DNA of 64,000 bases from Thiocapsa sp. (GCF_018399035.1 NZ_CP073760.1:1550001-1614000); one strand, 5' to 3'; positions 25,799 through 34,921 are shown, counted from the first letter of the stretch. Program-made: numbers and translations. Notes: a model not told the origin generated them from the letters alone.

Positions 25799-27958
25799 TC
25801 ACTCAGGCGGGGTCGACCGAGGGATCGTCGCTCCCGACGCGGACATGCCGCGCCCAGCGGCGGGGACGCTGCGCAGGGCACGCAGGCGCTCGACCTCCGC
25901 GGCGTCGGCGCGAATCAACCATTGGCGCTGACCGCCCCGCTCGACCCGGCGGGCCTGCAGCACGCCTCTGCGCAGCCAGCTGAACAGGGTGACCGACGGC
26001 ATCTCCAGTTCCAGCGCCAACTCGCGCAGGCTCCATTCGTCGGCCTGCCGATCGACCCAAGGCGCTTGTCGCCGTGTCGACGAACCCGCCGCGACACCCT
26101 GACGGGCGAGCAGCGTGGCGACCATCGCAGCGTTGAAGGTCTGCCGCCGTTTCGCCGGATGCCACTGCTCGGCATTGAGTTGCCGCGCGATCTGCGCACA
26201 GGTCTGCCCCTCTTGATGTAAGCATAGAACACGCGCCGCCAGTTCGGGATAGGTACTGAGCTGCTCCAGGCGCGCGACCGGGCGGGTCAGGCGTTCCCGG
26301 GTGTGGTGACCGCCGATCCAGTGCACCTCCACGGCGACCTGCTCGCTGTCGTCGACGACCGTGACGATGACCCGCTCCACGAGCAGTCGCACGATGGCTT
26401 GGCGCTCGTCGTTGCCGGTGGTCTCGGCGGTCCAGAGGGCGGGAAGATCGCCGGCGAGTTGGCGGATCCGCGTGCGCTCCTCGGCCGACAACGCGGTCGG
26501 CTCGCTCGCCATGCATCGCGCATACTCGGCCTCGAGCTGATCCTGCGCGGCCAGGGCGGCCTCCCAATCCTGTTCCAGGGTGCGCGCCACCAGCCGATTC
26601 TCCGGCTCGACCGCGCGATACTGCCGCTCGGCACGCGCGGCTTCGTAACGGGCGCGCTCCAGGCGCTGTTGCCAGTGCTCGTGTCGGCGCGCGCGCTCGC
26701 CCTGGAGGTCCTCGGCGACCTGCAGGCTGATCTCCAACGCGGCCGGCTGCAGCGCCTCCAAGACCAACCGCCCGATCAGGGCATCCAGGGGCGCACCGGC
26801 GAGCGCTTGACACAGCGGCGCCCCGTAGTCGACCGCCTCGCGGCTGCAGACGTAGCGCAATCCGGATCCGCTGTTGGTGTACTGCGTGGCCATGGCGAGC
26901 CCGCAGCGACCGCAGATCAGGCGACCCGACAACAACGAGGGACCCGCACGGACCACGCCGCCGGCTTGGGCGGTATTGGCCGCGAGCTGCCGCAGATTGT
27001 GCTCGTATTGGTCCCGGGCGATATAGGCCGGCAGGTGATCTTTGATCAGCACCTCCCACTGCTGCGGCGGCGCGACCGTACGCCCGGTCGAGGGGCGTCC
27101 CGGCTGGCGACGGCGTGGATCCGTGGGGCGACGTCCGTAGACGTAGGCACCGGCGTAGATGGGGTTGTGCAGCAGGTTGCTCAGCGTCACGCGGTTGGGG
27201 CGACGCCAATCGAGCTCGCCGGTGCGCGGACCGCTGCGCACGCGATCGGGCAGTTGGATGTGATGGTCGACCAGATAACGCAGAACCCCGTTGATCGTGC
27301 CGCACCGTTGGAACTGCCGAAACACCGTCTCGATCACGCCCCGAACCTGCGCGTCCGGATCCTTGATCACCTCTCCGGATGGCGCGCGGACATAGCCGCG
27401 CGGCAGCAGCGAGTGCAGCTCTCCGCGGCGGGCCTTCGCGCGCTTGCCCTCGAGCATGCGCTGCTCGAGGATGTGCAGCTCCGCTTCCGACATCGTCCCC
27501 TTCAGTCCCAACAGCAACCGGTCGTTGTAGGTCTGCGGATCATAGATCCCGTCGGCATCCCCGATCAGGGTATTAAACAGTCCGCACACCTCCAGCAATT
27601 GATACCAGTCCCGCGAGCTGCGCGCCAAGCGCGAGATCTCGATGCCGAGGACGATGCCGACATGATCCAGACCGACTTCGGCCATCAGACGCTGAAAGCC
27701 GGGCCGACCCTCGGCGCTCGCCCCGGAACGGCCCAGGTCCTCATCGATCAGAAGGATCTGCGAGGGGGACCAGCCCAGCTCCACCGCCCGATCCACCAAG
27801 GCGTACTGCAGCCGGGTCGACTCCTGGTGGCGCTCCACTTGCTGCAGCGTGGATTGGCGCACGTAGACCACGGCTTGGCGCTGCAGATGCGAGGACTGGA
27901 TCTTCCCGTACGTCGGGTTGGCCGGCGCACGGTACACGGGCGAGAGGACGGTGCTCAT
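25799..27958 (-). CDS. large serine recombinase
   Basis: The 719-residue protein. The resolvase domain has the nucleophile in AVVYVRQSTLQQ (Ser36) and the arginine motif EISRLARSSRDW. A recombinase domain (residues about 200-300, NLLHNPIYAGAYVYGRRP) follows, then a zinc ribbon (LICGRCG ... YVCSREAVDYGAPLCQ) and a coiled-coil segment. An unusual C-terminal extension has two helix-turn-helix-like stretches (TCAQIARQLNAEQW; SLRELALELEMPSVTLFSWL). All parts look intact, so it may still be active. Confidence 0.92.
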   Translation of the reverse strand: MSTVLSPVYRAPANPTYGKIQSSHLQRQAVVYVRQSTLQQVERHQESTRLQYALVDRAVELGWSPSQILLIDEDLGRSGASAEGRPGFQRLMAEVGLDHVGIVLGIEISRLARSSRDWYQLLEVCGLFNTLIGDADGIYDPQTYNDRLLLGLKGTMSEAELHILEQRMLEGKRAKARRGELHSLLPRGYVRAPSGEVIKDPDAQVRGVIETVFRQFQRCGTINGVLRYLVDHHIQLPDRVRSGPRTGELDWRRPNRVTLSNLLHNPIYAGAYVYGRRPTDPRRRQPGRPSTGRTVAPPQQWEVLIKDHLPAYIARDQYEHNLRQLAANTAQAGGVVRAGPSLLSGRLICGRCGLAMATQYTNSGSGLRYVCSREAVDYGAPLCQALAGAPLDALIGRLVLEALQPAALEISLQVAEDLQGERARRHEHWQQRLERARYEAARAERQYRAVEPENRLVARTLEQDWEAALAAQDQLEAEYARCMASEPTALSAEERTRIRQLAGDLPALWTAETTGNDERQAIVRLLVERVIVTVVDDSEQVAVEVHWIGGHHTRERLTRPVARLEQLSTYPELAARVLCLHQEGQTCAQIARQLNAEQWHPAKRRQTFNAAMVATLLARQGVAAGSSTRRQAPWVDRQADEWSLRELALELEMPSVTLFSWLRRGVLQARRVERGGQRQWLIRADAAEVERLRALRSVPAAGRGMSASGATIPRSTPPE

Positions 27959-28085
27959 CGGCGTTCTCCTCTGCCGTCCCGACTGCGCTCAGCCGGTGTT
28001 CGACCAAGCGGCTCAGCAGGACAATCAGGCGCTCTCGCTGCCGCGGCGGCAGTGTGCTCCAGTGGATCGGAGCCTTGCGCGTCAT
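27741..28085 (-). CDS. small protein upstream of and overlapping the recombinase gene
   Basis: MTRKAPIHWSTLPPRQRERLIVLLSRLVEHRL resembles the small helical proteins often encoded just before serine recombinases of this type. The rest of the frame overlaps the recombinase start for about 220 bp and is alanine-rich, so the real product may be shorter or frameshifted. Low certainty. Confidence 0.35.
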   Translation of the reverse strand: MTRKAPIHWSTLPPRQRERLIVLLSRLVEHRLSAVGTAEENADEHRPLARVPCAGQPDVREDPVLASAAPSRGLRAPIHAAASGAPPGVDPAAVRLGGSGGGAGLVPLADPSDR

Positions 28086-28196
28086 GCCGGTGATCCAGCC
28101 ATTTCGCAAGTTCCAACAACGCCCTACAATCCAGTATTGATGAGGTTTGGGGGGTTGTCAAAAATGCATCTACGGCGGTTTTCGTGATGGGGTATC

Positions 28197-28601
28197 GAGA
28201 TTTTCTTCAGAATCCTCAAAAGCGGCTGTCGCATCGAAGAACTGCAGCTGGAGAAGCGCGAACGCCTCGAGCCGGCACTGGCGTTCTACATGATCATCGC
28301 CTGGCGCGTGCTGTTGCTCACCATGCTCGGACGCGACTGTCCCGAGATGCCTTGCGATGTCGTCTTCGATCAGGCCGAATGGCAGGCGGTCTATCTGGTG
28401 ACCCAACGCAAGCCGCCACCCGAGACCCCGCCGTCGCTCGATCGGATGGTTCGCATGGTCGCCGGCCTCGGCGGCTTCCTCAACCGCAAGCGTGATGGCT
28501 TTCCCGGACCCCAGACGATCTGGATCGGACTCCAGCGGGCTGCCGATTTCGTGCTCGCTTTGGAGGCCCAGCGCATTGCCGACGGGGAGAGTTGTGGGTA
28601 A
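28197..28601 (+). pseudogene. IS4 (Tn5-like) transposase, 3' part
   Basis: Continues IFFRILKSGCRIEELQLEKRERLEPALAFYMIIAWRVLLL to the stop after ADGESCG. It supplies the lysine of the YREK motif. The stop is seven bases before the right inverted repeat end. Confidence 0.88.
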
Positions 28602-28708
28602 CGATGTGTAAATGAACACCCTCGTAACGCGATACTGAAACATCTAAGGTTGATATACTTCTGAGGACGGCTCGGCGACCACGCATGAACGGTTTCTTCT
28701 GCGGTCAT

Positions 28709-29884
28709 CTAGTTTCGCACCGCCGCCGAAGCTGGCGTACAGCACCCCACGAACCAACGCGTCCTTCCGTCGCGCGTGATGGTCAACGTCCCTCTACCGA
28801 ACATAAATGCGTCGACAGGGAGATAGGGGCAGGGATCAGCTTCGAATCGAAACGTCATGCGGTTTGCAGGGTCTTCGCCGGCGATCAGGATGCCGTATGT
28901 GTAACCCTGTGCAAGTTCGACCGAGGTAATGGGGTGTTGCTGACGCGTTCCATCGACTTCAACCGATAAGGCTGTGCGCGTCCAGTCCAGGAACCAGTCA
29001 GGCTCGAAGCCGCCGCAACTTCCGGCGATCGGGGTTGATGAGTACCCGATGGTGTCAAACTCCGCGGATCGCAGATAACGCTCGGCGACCCAGCCGCCGC
29101 CGTCACCGGCGAACTGACGCCATGCCGTATCGCCGACAACACGTCTTTCGCCAACTGCGACCAATGTCCCTGGAGACAAACGATCGATCACAGCAGACTG
29201 TGCAGACGGTGCTGCGCGCTCGTTCAACTCGTCACCCGCAGGAAGCGGAACCACCACCATATAGGCTGGCGACAGGACCGCTGTGCCTCGCTCCCTGAGC
29301 TGATCCCTCTGGCGTGGTAGCTCCGACTGCGCGGCGACCACGATGTTTGCAGGAGTTGGAGCTTCGGGCTTCGGCACAGCCTCAGCCTCAGCCTTTTGAT
29401 GATCAAGTAGCATACTCTGCCCGTAGCTCGGTTCCGGGGCCACATCGTCGTCTTTCGGCTCAACAAGGTTCATCCACTGCCAAAGCTCCAAGGTCGCAAA
29501 TCCCAACAAGAAATTCTGGGCTTCACCGTCAATCTCGATCGTCGTTGGTTGAATGTACCGCGTGCTGAGGTTTACGAACCATTGAATCGTCGCTTTCTTC
29601 GTCTGACCATTGAAAGTACGCTGGATTTCGAGCTGAACGAGTCTCAGGTTCGCTGGGCTTTCCTCACCCTCGGGGATAGCTGCCCTCCACTGCACCGACC
29701 CTCTGGCTCCCGCCACTGCTGCCGCCCAGTCTTCGATCGTGGTCGTTGCCCCTTCGAGTTCGACAATCGATTGCTGAACAACTGTAATCGCTTGTGTGTT
29801 GCCCGTTTCGCAAGACACCAGCATGAGGCAGAATAGAAGCGGGATCACCGGATTCCTTCGGCTAGAAAACAGTTTTTGTAGCAT
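28709..29884 (-). CDS. SH3b-domain lipoprotein
   Basis: The 391-residue protein has a signal peptide with lipobox LMLVSC (Cys25). A helical and beta region (30-170), a charged proline-rich linker (AEAEAVPKPEAPTPAN) and an SH3-like segment follow (AGDELNERAAPSAQSAVIDRLSPGTLVAVGERRVVGDTAWRQF...GGWVAERYL). The C-terminal domain has FGRGTLTITRDGRTRWFVGCC. It is probably anchored in the outer membrane or periplasm, where SH3b domains usually touch peptidoglycan or partner proteins. First gene of the A+T-rich island at its left end. Confidence 0.75.
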   Translation of the reverse strand: MLQKLFSSRRNPVIPLLFCLMLVSCETGNTQAITVVQQSIVELEGATTTIEDWAAAVAGARGSVQWRAAIPEGEESPANLRLVQLEIQRTFNGQTKKATIQWFVNLSTRYIQPTTIEIDGEAQNFLLGFATLELWQWMNLVEPKDDDVAPEPSYGQSMLLDHQKAEAEAVPKPEAPTPANIVVAAQSELPRQRDQLRERGTAVLSPAYMVVVPLPAGDELNERAAPSAQSAVIDRLSPGTLVAVGERRVVGDTAWRQFAGDGGGWVAERYLRSAEFDTIGYSSTPIAGSCGGFEPDWFLDWTRTALSVEVDGTRQQHPITSVELAQGYTYGILIAGEDPANRMTFRFEADPCPYLPVDAFMFGRGTLTITRDGRTRWFVGCCTPASAAVRN

Positions 29885-30423
29885 TCTTTTACTATGTCAT
29901 ATGGTGGCTTGATGTTTATCGAATCTACGCGCGTCCGATAAGGTTCCCTTCTGGAACTGGAACGCCATAATCACAACTGCTCTTCTCCACGATCCCCCGG
30001 CTTAGGTACATGTTCCTTCGTCAGCACCGAGAAAAGAGATTAGCTTGTTCTCATAAGGAGCGCGATATTAGAGATGCGCCCCGTCATCAGGTCGACCGCA
30101 GCAGGGAATATGGTCTCCTCGACTCGGATGATGTAGACCAGCACCAACTCGGTTTGGCTGACCAAACATACCCGAGAGTTCGCCTGACCCATAACTCCAA
30201 GGCTGGAGACCTATTCGACGATAATACTCGCAGTGCAGATGTCCCCGCGATTGAAGCAGACCCCGTCTCACGCCGAACCCAGTGGTCTCCAAGACTCACT
30301 GCTTCGACAATATCAGTAACCGGCTGGAGTGCATAAAAAACCGTCTACCTCCGGAGGCACAATAGGCTATCGGTCTACCCGAACAATTTTCCAGGCGATC
30401 TCTGCAAACTAGTGATTTAGCCT
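29885..30423. other. 540-bp gap, possible decayed secreted-protein gene
   Basis: No intact gene. A minus-strand frame at about 30,090-30,350 (FYALQPVTDIVEAVSLGDHW, then GTSALRVLSSNRSPALELW) looks protein-like but lacks a start and is not recognised. It may be a relic. Confidence 0.35.
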
Positions 30424-30843
30424 TTATGGCAATGGTCGGGACTGAAGAGACATGTAAATCATCATGGCTAAAGAGTTCACGTCTGATGGCGACATCTCTT
30501 CGCCATTCTGGATTACTCTACTCATCACCAAGAATGACCTATTCTCTTCGGATCCGGAATTCATTTCTCTCGTCAGCAATATCGCCGTTTCGTTCTCATT
30601 TCTCGTCATCGGATCCGTGTTAGTCAATCTGGCAATCCATTGCGTGTCTCCGACTTTCTCCCAGTCAACGTCCTTTTCCTGAAAAAAAGAATAAAGTGGA
30701 CTAGCATCGTCAGATACGAGCATATTGCCCATGCTACTAGCGGAAGCGAATTTACCCTGAAAGAACTCTGGGCTTGGCTCGTCTGCAAGACAAGGTGTGG
30801 AAAACGCCAACAACAGAACGGAATAAACGATTGCCTTCAGCAT
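30424..30843 (-). CDS. secreted hypothetical protein
   Basis: The 139-residue protein has a clear signal peptide (MLKAIVYSVLLLAFSTPCLA-DE). The mature part is polar, with YSFFQEKDVDWEKVGDTQW and a C-terminal SPSDVNSLAMMIYMSLQ helix. No known domain. Same strand and style as its neighbours. Confidence 0.65.
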   Translation of the reverse strand: MLKAIVYSVLLLAFSTPCLADEPSPEFFQGKFASASSMGNMLVSDDASPLYSFFQEKDVDWEKVGDTQWIARLTNTDPMTRNENETAILLTREMNSGSEENRSFLVMSRVIQNGEEMSPSDVNSLAMMIYMSLQSRPLP

Positions 30844-30906
30844 TAGATTGCCTTCGTAAAATTAGAAATATGAGAATATTGCGGTCCACATTGGCCTTTG
30901 TCTACT

Positions 30907-31242
30907 TCACCGACACCGGATGTAGCGCAAACCCTGCTCGTTGTTCTGAGAGAAAATCATGGTATCGTCGGAAACAGTCATCCGAATGCTCTCGTTCCAG
31001 GTTTCACCTTCACCGGAGCATTCACCCTGAGCTGTCCAGGTTTCCCCTTGCTGCTCGATAGCCTTAAGATCACATCGACTTTCGTAAAACAGAATACTCG
31101 TAACTTCAATTTGCATCGGAACGTTGTCACCTTCCGCTTGGCAGTTATCTGAGCCTTGTGCCCAGGTTCCTACGTAGGGGGGTGCACCGAAAGCTGAGAC
31201 GGTGAACACCGTCGCAGCTACCGCTATTAACCATCTCATCAT
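30907..31242 (-). CDS. small secreted four-cysteine protein (family X, copy 1)
   Basis: The 111-residue protein has a signal peptide ending FGA-PP. The mature part has the pattern YVGTWAQ-x3-NC, SRCDLKAIE, GECSGEGETWNES and a terminal IRC. The product of 35,707-36,063 shares the same cysteine and GEGE-W layout, so the two are paralogues. The start lies three bases after the stop of the LprI-like gene, so they form an operon. Function unknown. Two disulfides are likely. Confidence 0.7.
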   Translation of the reverse strand: MMRWLIAVAATVFTVSAFGAPPYVGTWAQGSDNCQAEGDNVPMQIEVTSILFYESRCDLKAIEQQGETWTAQGECSGEGETWNESIRMTVSDDTMIFSQNNEQGLRYIRCR

Positions 31243-31245
31243 GAG

Positions 31246-31575
31246 TTACCTCCACTCGACCCAGGCCCTTTCATTTAAATTCATCAACGCAATAAACTCC
31301 ATCTTCTCGCGTTGCCGTTTCAGAAACATAGGAACAGGTAAAATCTCCAAATCTCTCCCAATGTTTTTGGCTTCATTTAGGGCATAAACCGCCGTTCTCC
31401 TCGGTTCTAGTGCTTGGACTAGCTCATTGTAAGCACGTCACACCGCTAATTCGTTCCGCTCCGAGACACATGCCCTAAAATCAACCGTGTTCGTTGTGCT
31501 TTCATCGCATTCTGTAGCTTGTGCGGAAATGCTTAACGCACACAGGACGACTAGAATAGTTGCTTTATTCATCAT
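31246..31575 (-). pseudogene. LprI-like secreted protein interrupted by an in-frame TGA
   Basis: From ATG 31,575 the frame encodes a signal peptide (MMNKATILVVLCALSISAQA). It continues TECDESTTNTVDFRACVSERNELAV, then TGA at 31,440-31,438, then RAYNELVQALEP to LMNLNERAWVEWR and TAA at 31,246. The two halves together resemble the DUF1311/LprI lysozyme-inhibitor layout (early Cys pair, D-x-LN-x-x-Y, late W-x-x-R). The frame is unbroken for 110 codons apart from the TGA. I take it as a nonsense mutation. No selenocysteine signal is evident to me. Confidence 0.6.
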
Positions 31576-31586
31576 GTTATTCACTT

Positions 31587-32264
31587 TCAACCTGCAATCA
31601 CCGTGATAAACTTATCGCTGACCCATCCGGCTCTACATGGACCGTTATACGGTTGATGTGAAGCGACCGGCGAGGACGTACCGCAGTCGATCTCCGGATC
31701 GCTTGGAGAGACAACCACGCCCTGCCATCCTGTTACATAGTCACAGAGTATAACGACATCACCTTCATATAACTTACCGATTAGTCTTGCATTTATGCTC
31801 GGCCCGGAGCGTAGAGCCAAAAAGCCATCACCTCCCGGCTTGAGTCCACTTACAACTCCGACTGAAGCGCAGGCGTCATAACCTGGATCCTCGCCAACCA
31901 TCACGGGTCGGTCGCCACCAGAGGTCGCGCGGTTGACATGGGCAGCATTGTTGAGTAAGAGATAGCGATCAAACACCCACCCAGTGACGCCGTTGTAGGT
32001 GGTCTGACACCAGTGACTACCGTCGGATGCAGGTTGGCAGTCTCCAAGGCTGATCTTTGTTCCGTGGGGTATTTTGGCCAAGCGCTTCCCACTCTTGATC
32101 GTCGGCTCGCTGCGTAAGGCGAGAAATCCATCTCCCGGTGTATTCACAACAGCACGGTTATAAACGAATTCAGACGACCAGACCGGGTGAAGAACCAATA
32201 GAGCACTTCCCAAGGCGAGCAACATAGAGCAGCAAGCATTTGCTACAACTAGCCAGAATCTCAT
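31587..32264 (-). CDS. secreted protein with two SH3b domains
   Basis: The 225-residue protein has an N-terminal hydrophobic signal (about 1-30). Two similar halves follow, each with GDGFLALRS-x-P: GDGFLALRSEPTIKSGKRLAKIPHG...GVTGWVFDRYLL and GDGFLALRSGPSINARLIGKLYEGD...GWVSDKFITV. These are bacterial SH3b domains, commonly bound to cell-wall or envelope partners. The cysteines CQPASDGSHWC and CDYV...IDCG may pair. It starts the short run that includes the LprI-like gene, 11 bp downstream. Confidence 0.8.
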   Translation of the reverse strand: MRFWLVVANACCSMLLALGSALLVLHPVWSSEFVYNRAVVNTPGDGFLALRSEPTIKSGKRLAKIPHGTKISLGDCQPASDGSHWCQTTYNGVTGWVFDRYLLLNNAAHVNRATSGGDRPVMVGEDPGYDACASVGVVSGLKPGGDGFLALRSGPSINARLIGKLYEGDVVILCDYVTGWQGVVVSPSDPEIDCGTSSPVASHQPYNGPCRAGWVSDKFITVIAG

Positions 32265-32487
32265 AAGACACTCCTCGACACACCTGACTTTACTACCTGG
32301 GTAATAGTTCGGTCTTTAAGCACTCGCAGAGAGCCCTCTAGGAGCTGCCAAAATTCACTACTGCAGTTCATACTTCGAGCCATTCCATACCTAAGTCACT
32401 TTGTTGTGGAAACGAAGGTTTCGATATCGGCCTGACTCAGCGCGGGCAGCGCGCAGATGCGCAGCGCCCCGTCATCGGGTAATCCTT

Positions 32488-32787
32488 TTAAATCCCGTCC
32501 ATCGCCGTATAAGAAAACTCATTGATGGAGATTATCGTTCCATCAACAGGAGTGTAATACACCAAATACTTAAGCGTGGTATACGGATCAGAAGCGTTCT
32601 TAAGATGGGTTTGAATCCCAATGATACATCCAAACCCATTCTTCGAATCACCCCAAAAGTCACGATCAGAATACTGAACCTCATGTTTAGAATGAGTCTT
32701 ATTCTTCAAAATCGCATTCGCAAACTTAGGCTCTTTCTCAAGGAATGTCTTTACCGCAGCGGTTGCATACTTTGCACAATCCGGCCT
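32488..32787 (-). pseudogene. C-terminal half of a secreted protein gene split by a transposon
   Basis: An open stretch reading PDCAKYATAAVKTFLEKEPKF, then HEVQYSDRDFWGDSKNGFGCIIGIQTH, to SYTAMDGI. It has no start of its own and begins exactly at the left end of the DUF6399 element. Joined in frame to the N-terminal piece at 34,696-34,921 it gives a signal-peptide protein of about 170 residues. Confidence 0.6.
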
Positions 32788-34695
32788 TGTTCATTATCCC
32801 GGCCACCGCCATCAGGCCGCGACCGGCATCAGATAGGGTAGTTTCGGCGGGCGTGGCCGTCGGCGTCGGGGTCGCGGCGGCAGGGCACACGCAGGAGAAG
32901 CTCCTCGAACAGTGCGGGATGTGTCCGCCCGAAGAAGCGCTCGGCGGCGGTCGTGCCGTCGGGACGGCGGATGTGGAAGTTGTGCACGGCGGTGAGCGCG
33001 GCGAGCCTGCGGTCGCTCAAGCGATGACGCCCGTGATGATGCAGCGACAGTTGGCCGTTGCGTCCTTCCACACAGGAGCTGCTGCGTTGGAACAGATCGG
33101 CGCAAGCGCCGGCGACCTGTTCGACCCGAGCGCTGTCCTCGGGCGCGAGACGCTGCAGCGGATGATCGGCGCGCCGCAGGACGTCGAGCAACGCGGTACT
33201 CGCCGCCTGCACGCGGTGTCGGGTCTCGGCCGCGGTGCTGCGGGCGGCGACGCGCTCGAGGTAGATGCCGGGGATGAGCTGCTCGAGGACCGCCGCTTCC
33301 AGCTCCGGGGATAGCGCGAGGGCCTCGACCCTGGCGGTCACGGTGGCGAAGAAGAACGCGAGCGTGGCGAGCCACTGCACGGTCAGGCGCTCGGCCTTGG
33401 CGAGGCGTTCGCGAGCGCGCTCGGGCAGCTCGGCGGCCTCGGCCAATCCCTTCAGGCGCGTCCAGACGTCGGTGAAGCGCGCCGCCACGCGCTCCACCGG
33501 CTGCGTCTGTCCATCCACCGGATCATACGGGTGATACAACAGCACGCCGAGCTCGCGGATCAATGCGCGCGCCTCGCTCTGCCGCTCCCGTGCGCGGTCG
33601 CGTTCGGCTTCGACGGCGACCAGCGCGCTCAGGGCGGCGCCAATGCGGGTCTCGAAGGCCGGTGGACGCCCGAGCGGGCGCGGCACGCGCGCCTCGAACG
33701 CCTGCTGCGCCGCGCGCTCGGCCTCCCAGTGCTTCTGCGCGGCCGCCACGCCGGCTTCAGCGCGGCGCACGTCGCGCGCCAGCGCCAAGGACGTGGCTTT
33801 GGAGACCTCGTGTTGGCCGTGAAAGAGGTCCGGGAATGCTGCGCACGGAGGTCCGTCTCGGCATGGCGACGCAGCGCCTTGGCCTCGTCGGCGGTGCTCT
33901 GGATCACCTCCACGGCGAGCCCCGTGCAGGCGTCCTGAAGCGCGGCGGTCCAGGTCGCCGCGGTGCGATCCGCGGCGTATTGCTCCAGCACAATGAGGTT
34001 CGACTCCGGCTCGATGGCCACCAGGCAGATCCCCGGATGAAAGGTTTCGTCCTCGCACACCGTCACCTGACGCACCGGCATGCCCTCGGCGAGCGCCGTA
34101 CGCTGCTCCGCGGCCACCGCGACCACGGCCGTTTCCAAGTCGACATTGAGCGCGTGCTGCGCGCCGTCGCTGACCCCGACGAAGGCCGACAGCCCGCTCA
34201 GCTCCAGGAATTCACTCACCAGCCGGGTGCCGCCCGCCGCCCGCAAGGTGATGCTGAAATGCGCCGCCAACACCAGCCGATGCAGCCAATCGATCCCCTC
34301 CGGGGTGCGTGCGAAGGCCGTCAAGCCCGTCGGCGGATCCCCGCGCGGAACCTCCCCGCACCAGTCGCGCAAGGTGCTGCGCGCAATACCCATCTCGGTG
34401 GCCACGGCGCGTTGCGTCTCCCCCGCCGCCAGCCGTGCTTCGGCCGCCGCGATGTGCTCGGCTTGCTCCAAGCGTGTGCGTCGCGTCATGAGCCGATGCT
34501 CCGGCCCGGTCTCGAACGTCCGGGTAGCGCAGCACCCGCGCTTGGTCTAAAGTCACTCTCGGCAGGATCTTCGAACATCTTTTCGAACCCTCGGTGAGTT
34601 TGCACTTCCAAGGGTATGAAATTTCGAGGGTCCTGCCAAATCCCCGCACATCCGTCACCAAGCCCCGGACTCGGACTTGGACGGGCTTATGAACA
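32788..34695 (-). mobile_element. DUF6399-type insertion sequence, about 1.9 kb
   Basis: Ends TGTTCATTATCCCGGCCA and the complement of TGTTCATAAGCCCGTCCA form an 18-bp imperfect inverted repeat. It interrupts a secreted-protein gene. The G+C-rich element contrasts with the A+T-rich island around it. No clear target duplication beyond a possible one or two bases. Confidence 0.75.
32829..34489 (-). pseudogene. DUF6399-domain transposase with a frameshift
   Basis: The N-terminal part (from 34,489, MTRRTRLEQAEHIAAAEARL, with a helix-turn-helix AVATEMGIARSTLRDWCGE) reads to about AETDLRAQH. The remainder is in another frame: FPDLFHGQHEVSKATSLALAR through the DUF6399 region SSSCVEGRNGQLSLHHHGRHRLS and TAAERFFGRTHPALFEELL. 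One base is missing near 33,840. The gene is otherwise complete. Confidence 0.8.
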
Positions 34696-34921
34696 ACGCC
34701 ATGCCATTTTCTGTAGCCCAGGCACCGTTTGCACCAGGCAGTCGTGATTGACAATTTCCCTCATCCTGCATATGTGACCGAGATTCCCCCTCAGCGCTAT
34801 ACAATGCCGCTTCTACTGGGTCAGAAAATTCAGAGAACTCATCAACTTCGTTAGCACATGAGACAGATCCTGCGGTTGACATTGCAAGAACGACTGCGAC
34901 AGTAAGTATGTTTTTCTTCAT
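34696..34921 (-). pseudogene. N-terminal half of a secreted protein gene split by a transposon
   Basis: Signal peptide MKKNILTVAVVLAMSTAGSVSCA, then NEVDEFSEFSDPVEAALYSAEG and GANGAWATENGMA, where the DUF6399 element enters. The C-terminal half is at 32,488-32,787. Confidence 0.65.

Larger units (their letters stand above)
25769..28202 (-). mobile_element. 2.4-kb large-serine-recombinase element inserted in the IS4 transposase
   Basis: The six bases GAGATT occur at both joints (25,769-25,774 and 28,197-28,202). Merging them restores RWQIEIFFRILKSGC, the intact YREK motif of the transposase. The element therefore entered by a site-specific crossover with a shared core and no other loss. It encodes one recombinase and at most one small protein. 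The recombinase stop codon is about 25 bp from the left joint. About 240 bp at the right end are noncoding. Confidence 0.88.
23796..28608 (+). mobile_element. IS4/Tn5-like element with DUF4338 passenger
   Basis: Terminal inverted repeats CACATCGTTACCCACA (23,796) and its complement ending at 28,608 match over 16 bases, and TCCCC-type similarity continues inside. The two genes DUF4338 and transposase lie between them. The present length of 4813 bp includes a 2428-bp serine-recombinase element. Without it the element is about 2.39 kb. It inserted three bases upstream of the IS630-A transposase start codon. I see no target duplication. Confidence 0.85.
21521..28655 (-). mobile_element. IS630-family element A, split by two nested elements
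   Basis: The left end (TTAAGTTTTAGGTTTTATAGTGC at about 21,523) and a diverged inverted match near 28,630-28,655 bound the element. It contains IS630-B (21,997-23,164) and the IS4/DruA element (23,796-28,608). Removing both restores a single 357-codon transposase reading frame. The right boundary is approximate. The DUF2887 gene does not resume on the right, so the far flank has been lost or rearranged. Confidence 0.65.

Noticed and set aside
26303..28093. 596-residue plus-strand frame opposite the serine recombinase
   Set aside because: Antisense artefact of the recombinase gene.
31438..31440. TGA as a selenocysteine codon
   Set aside because: No stem-loop of the expected kind is evident after it and no related selenoprotein is known to me. 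A nonsense mutation is simpler.
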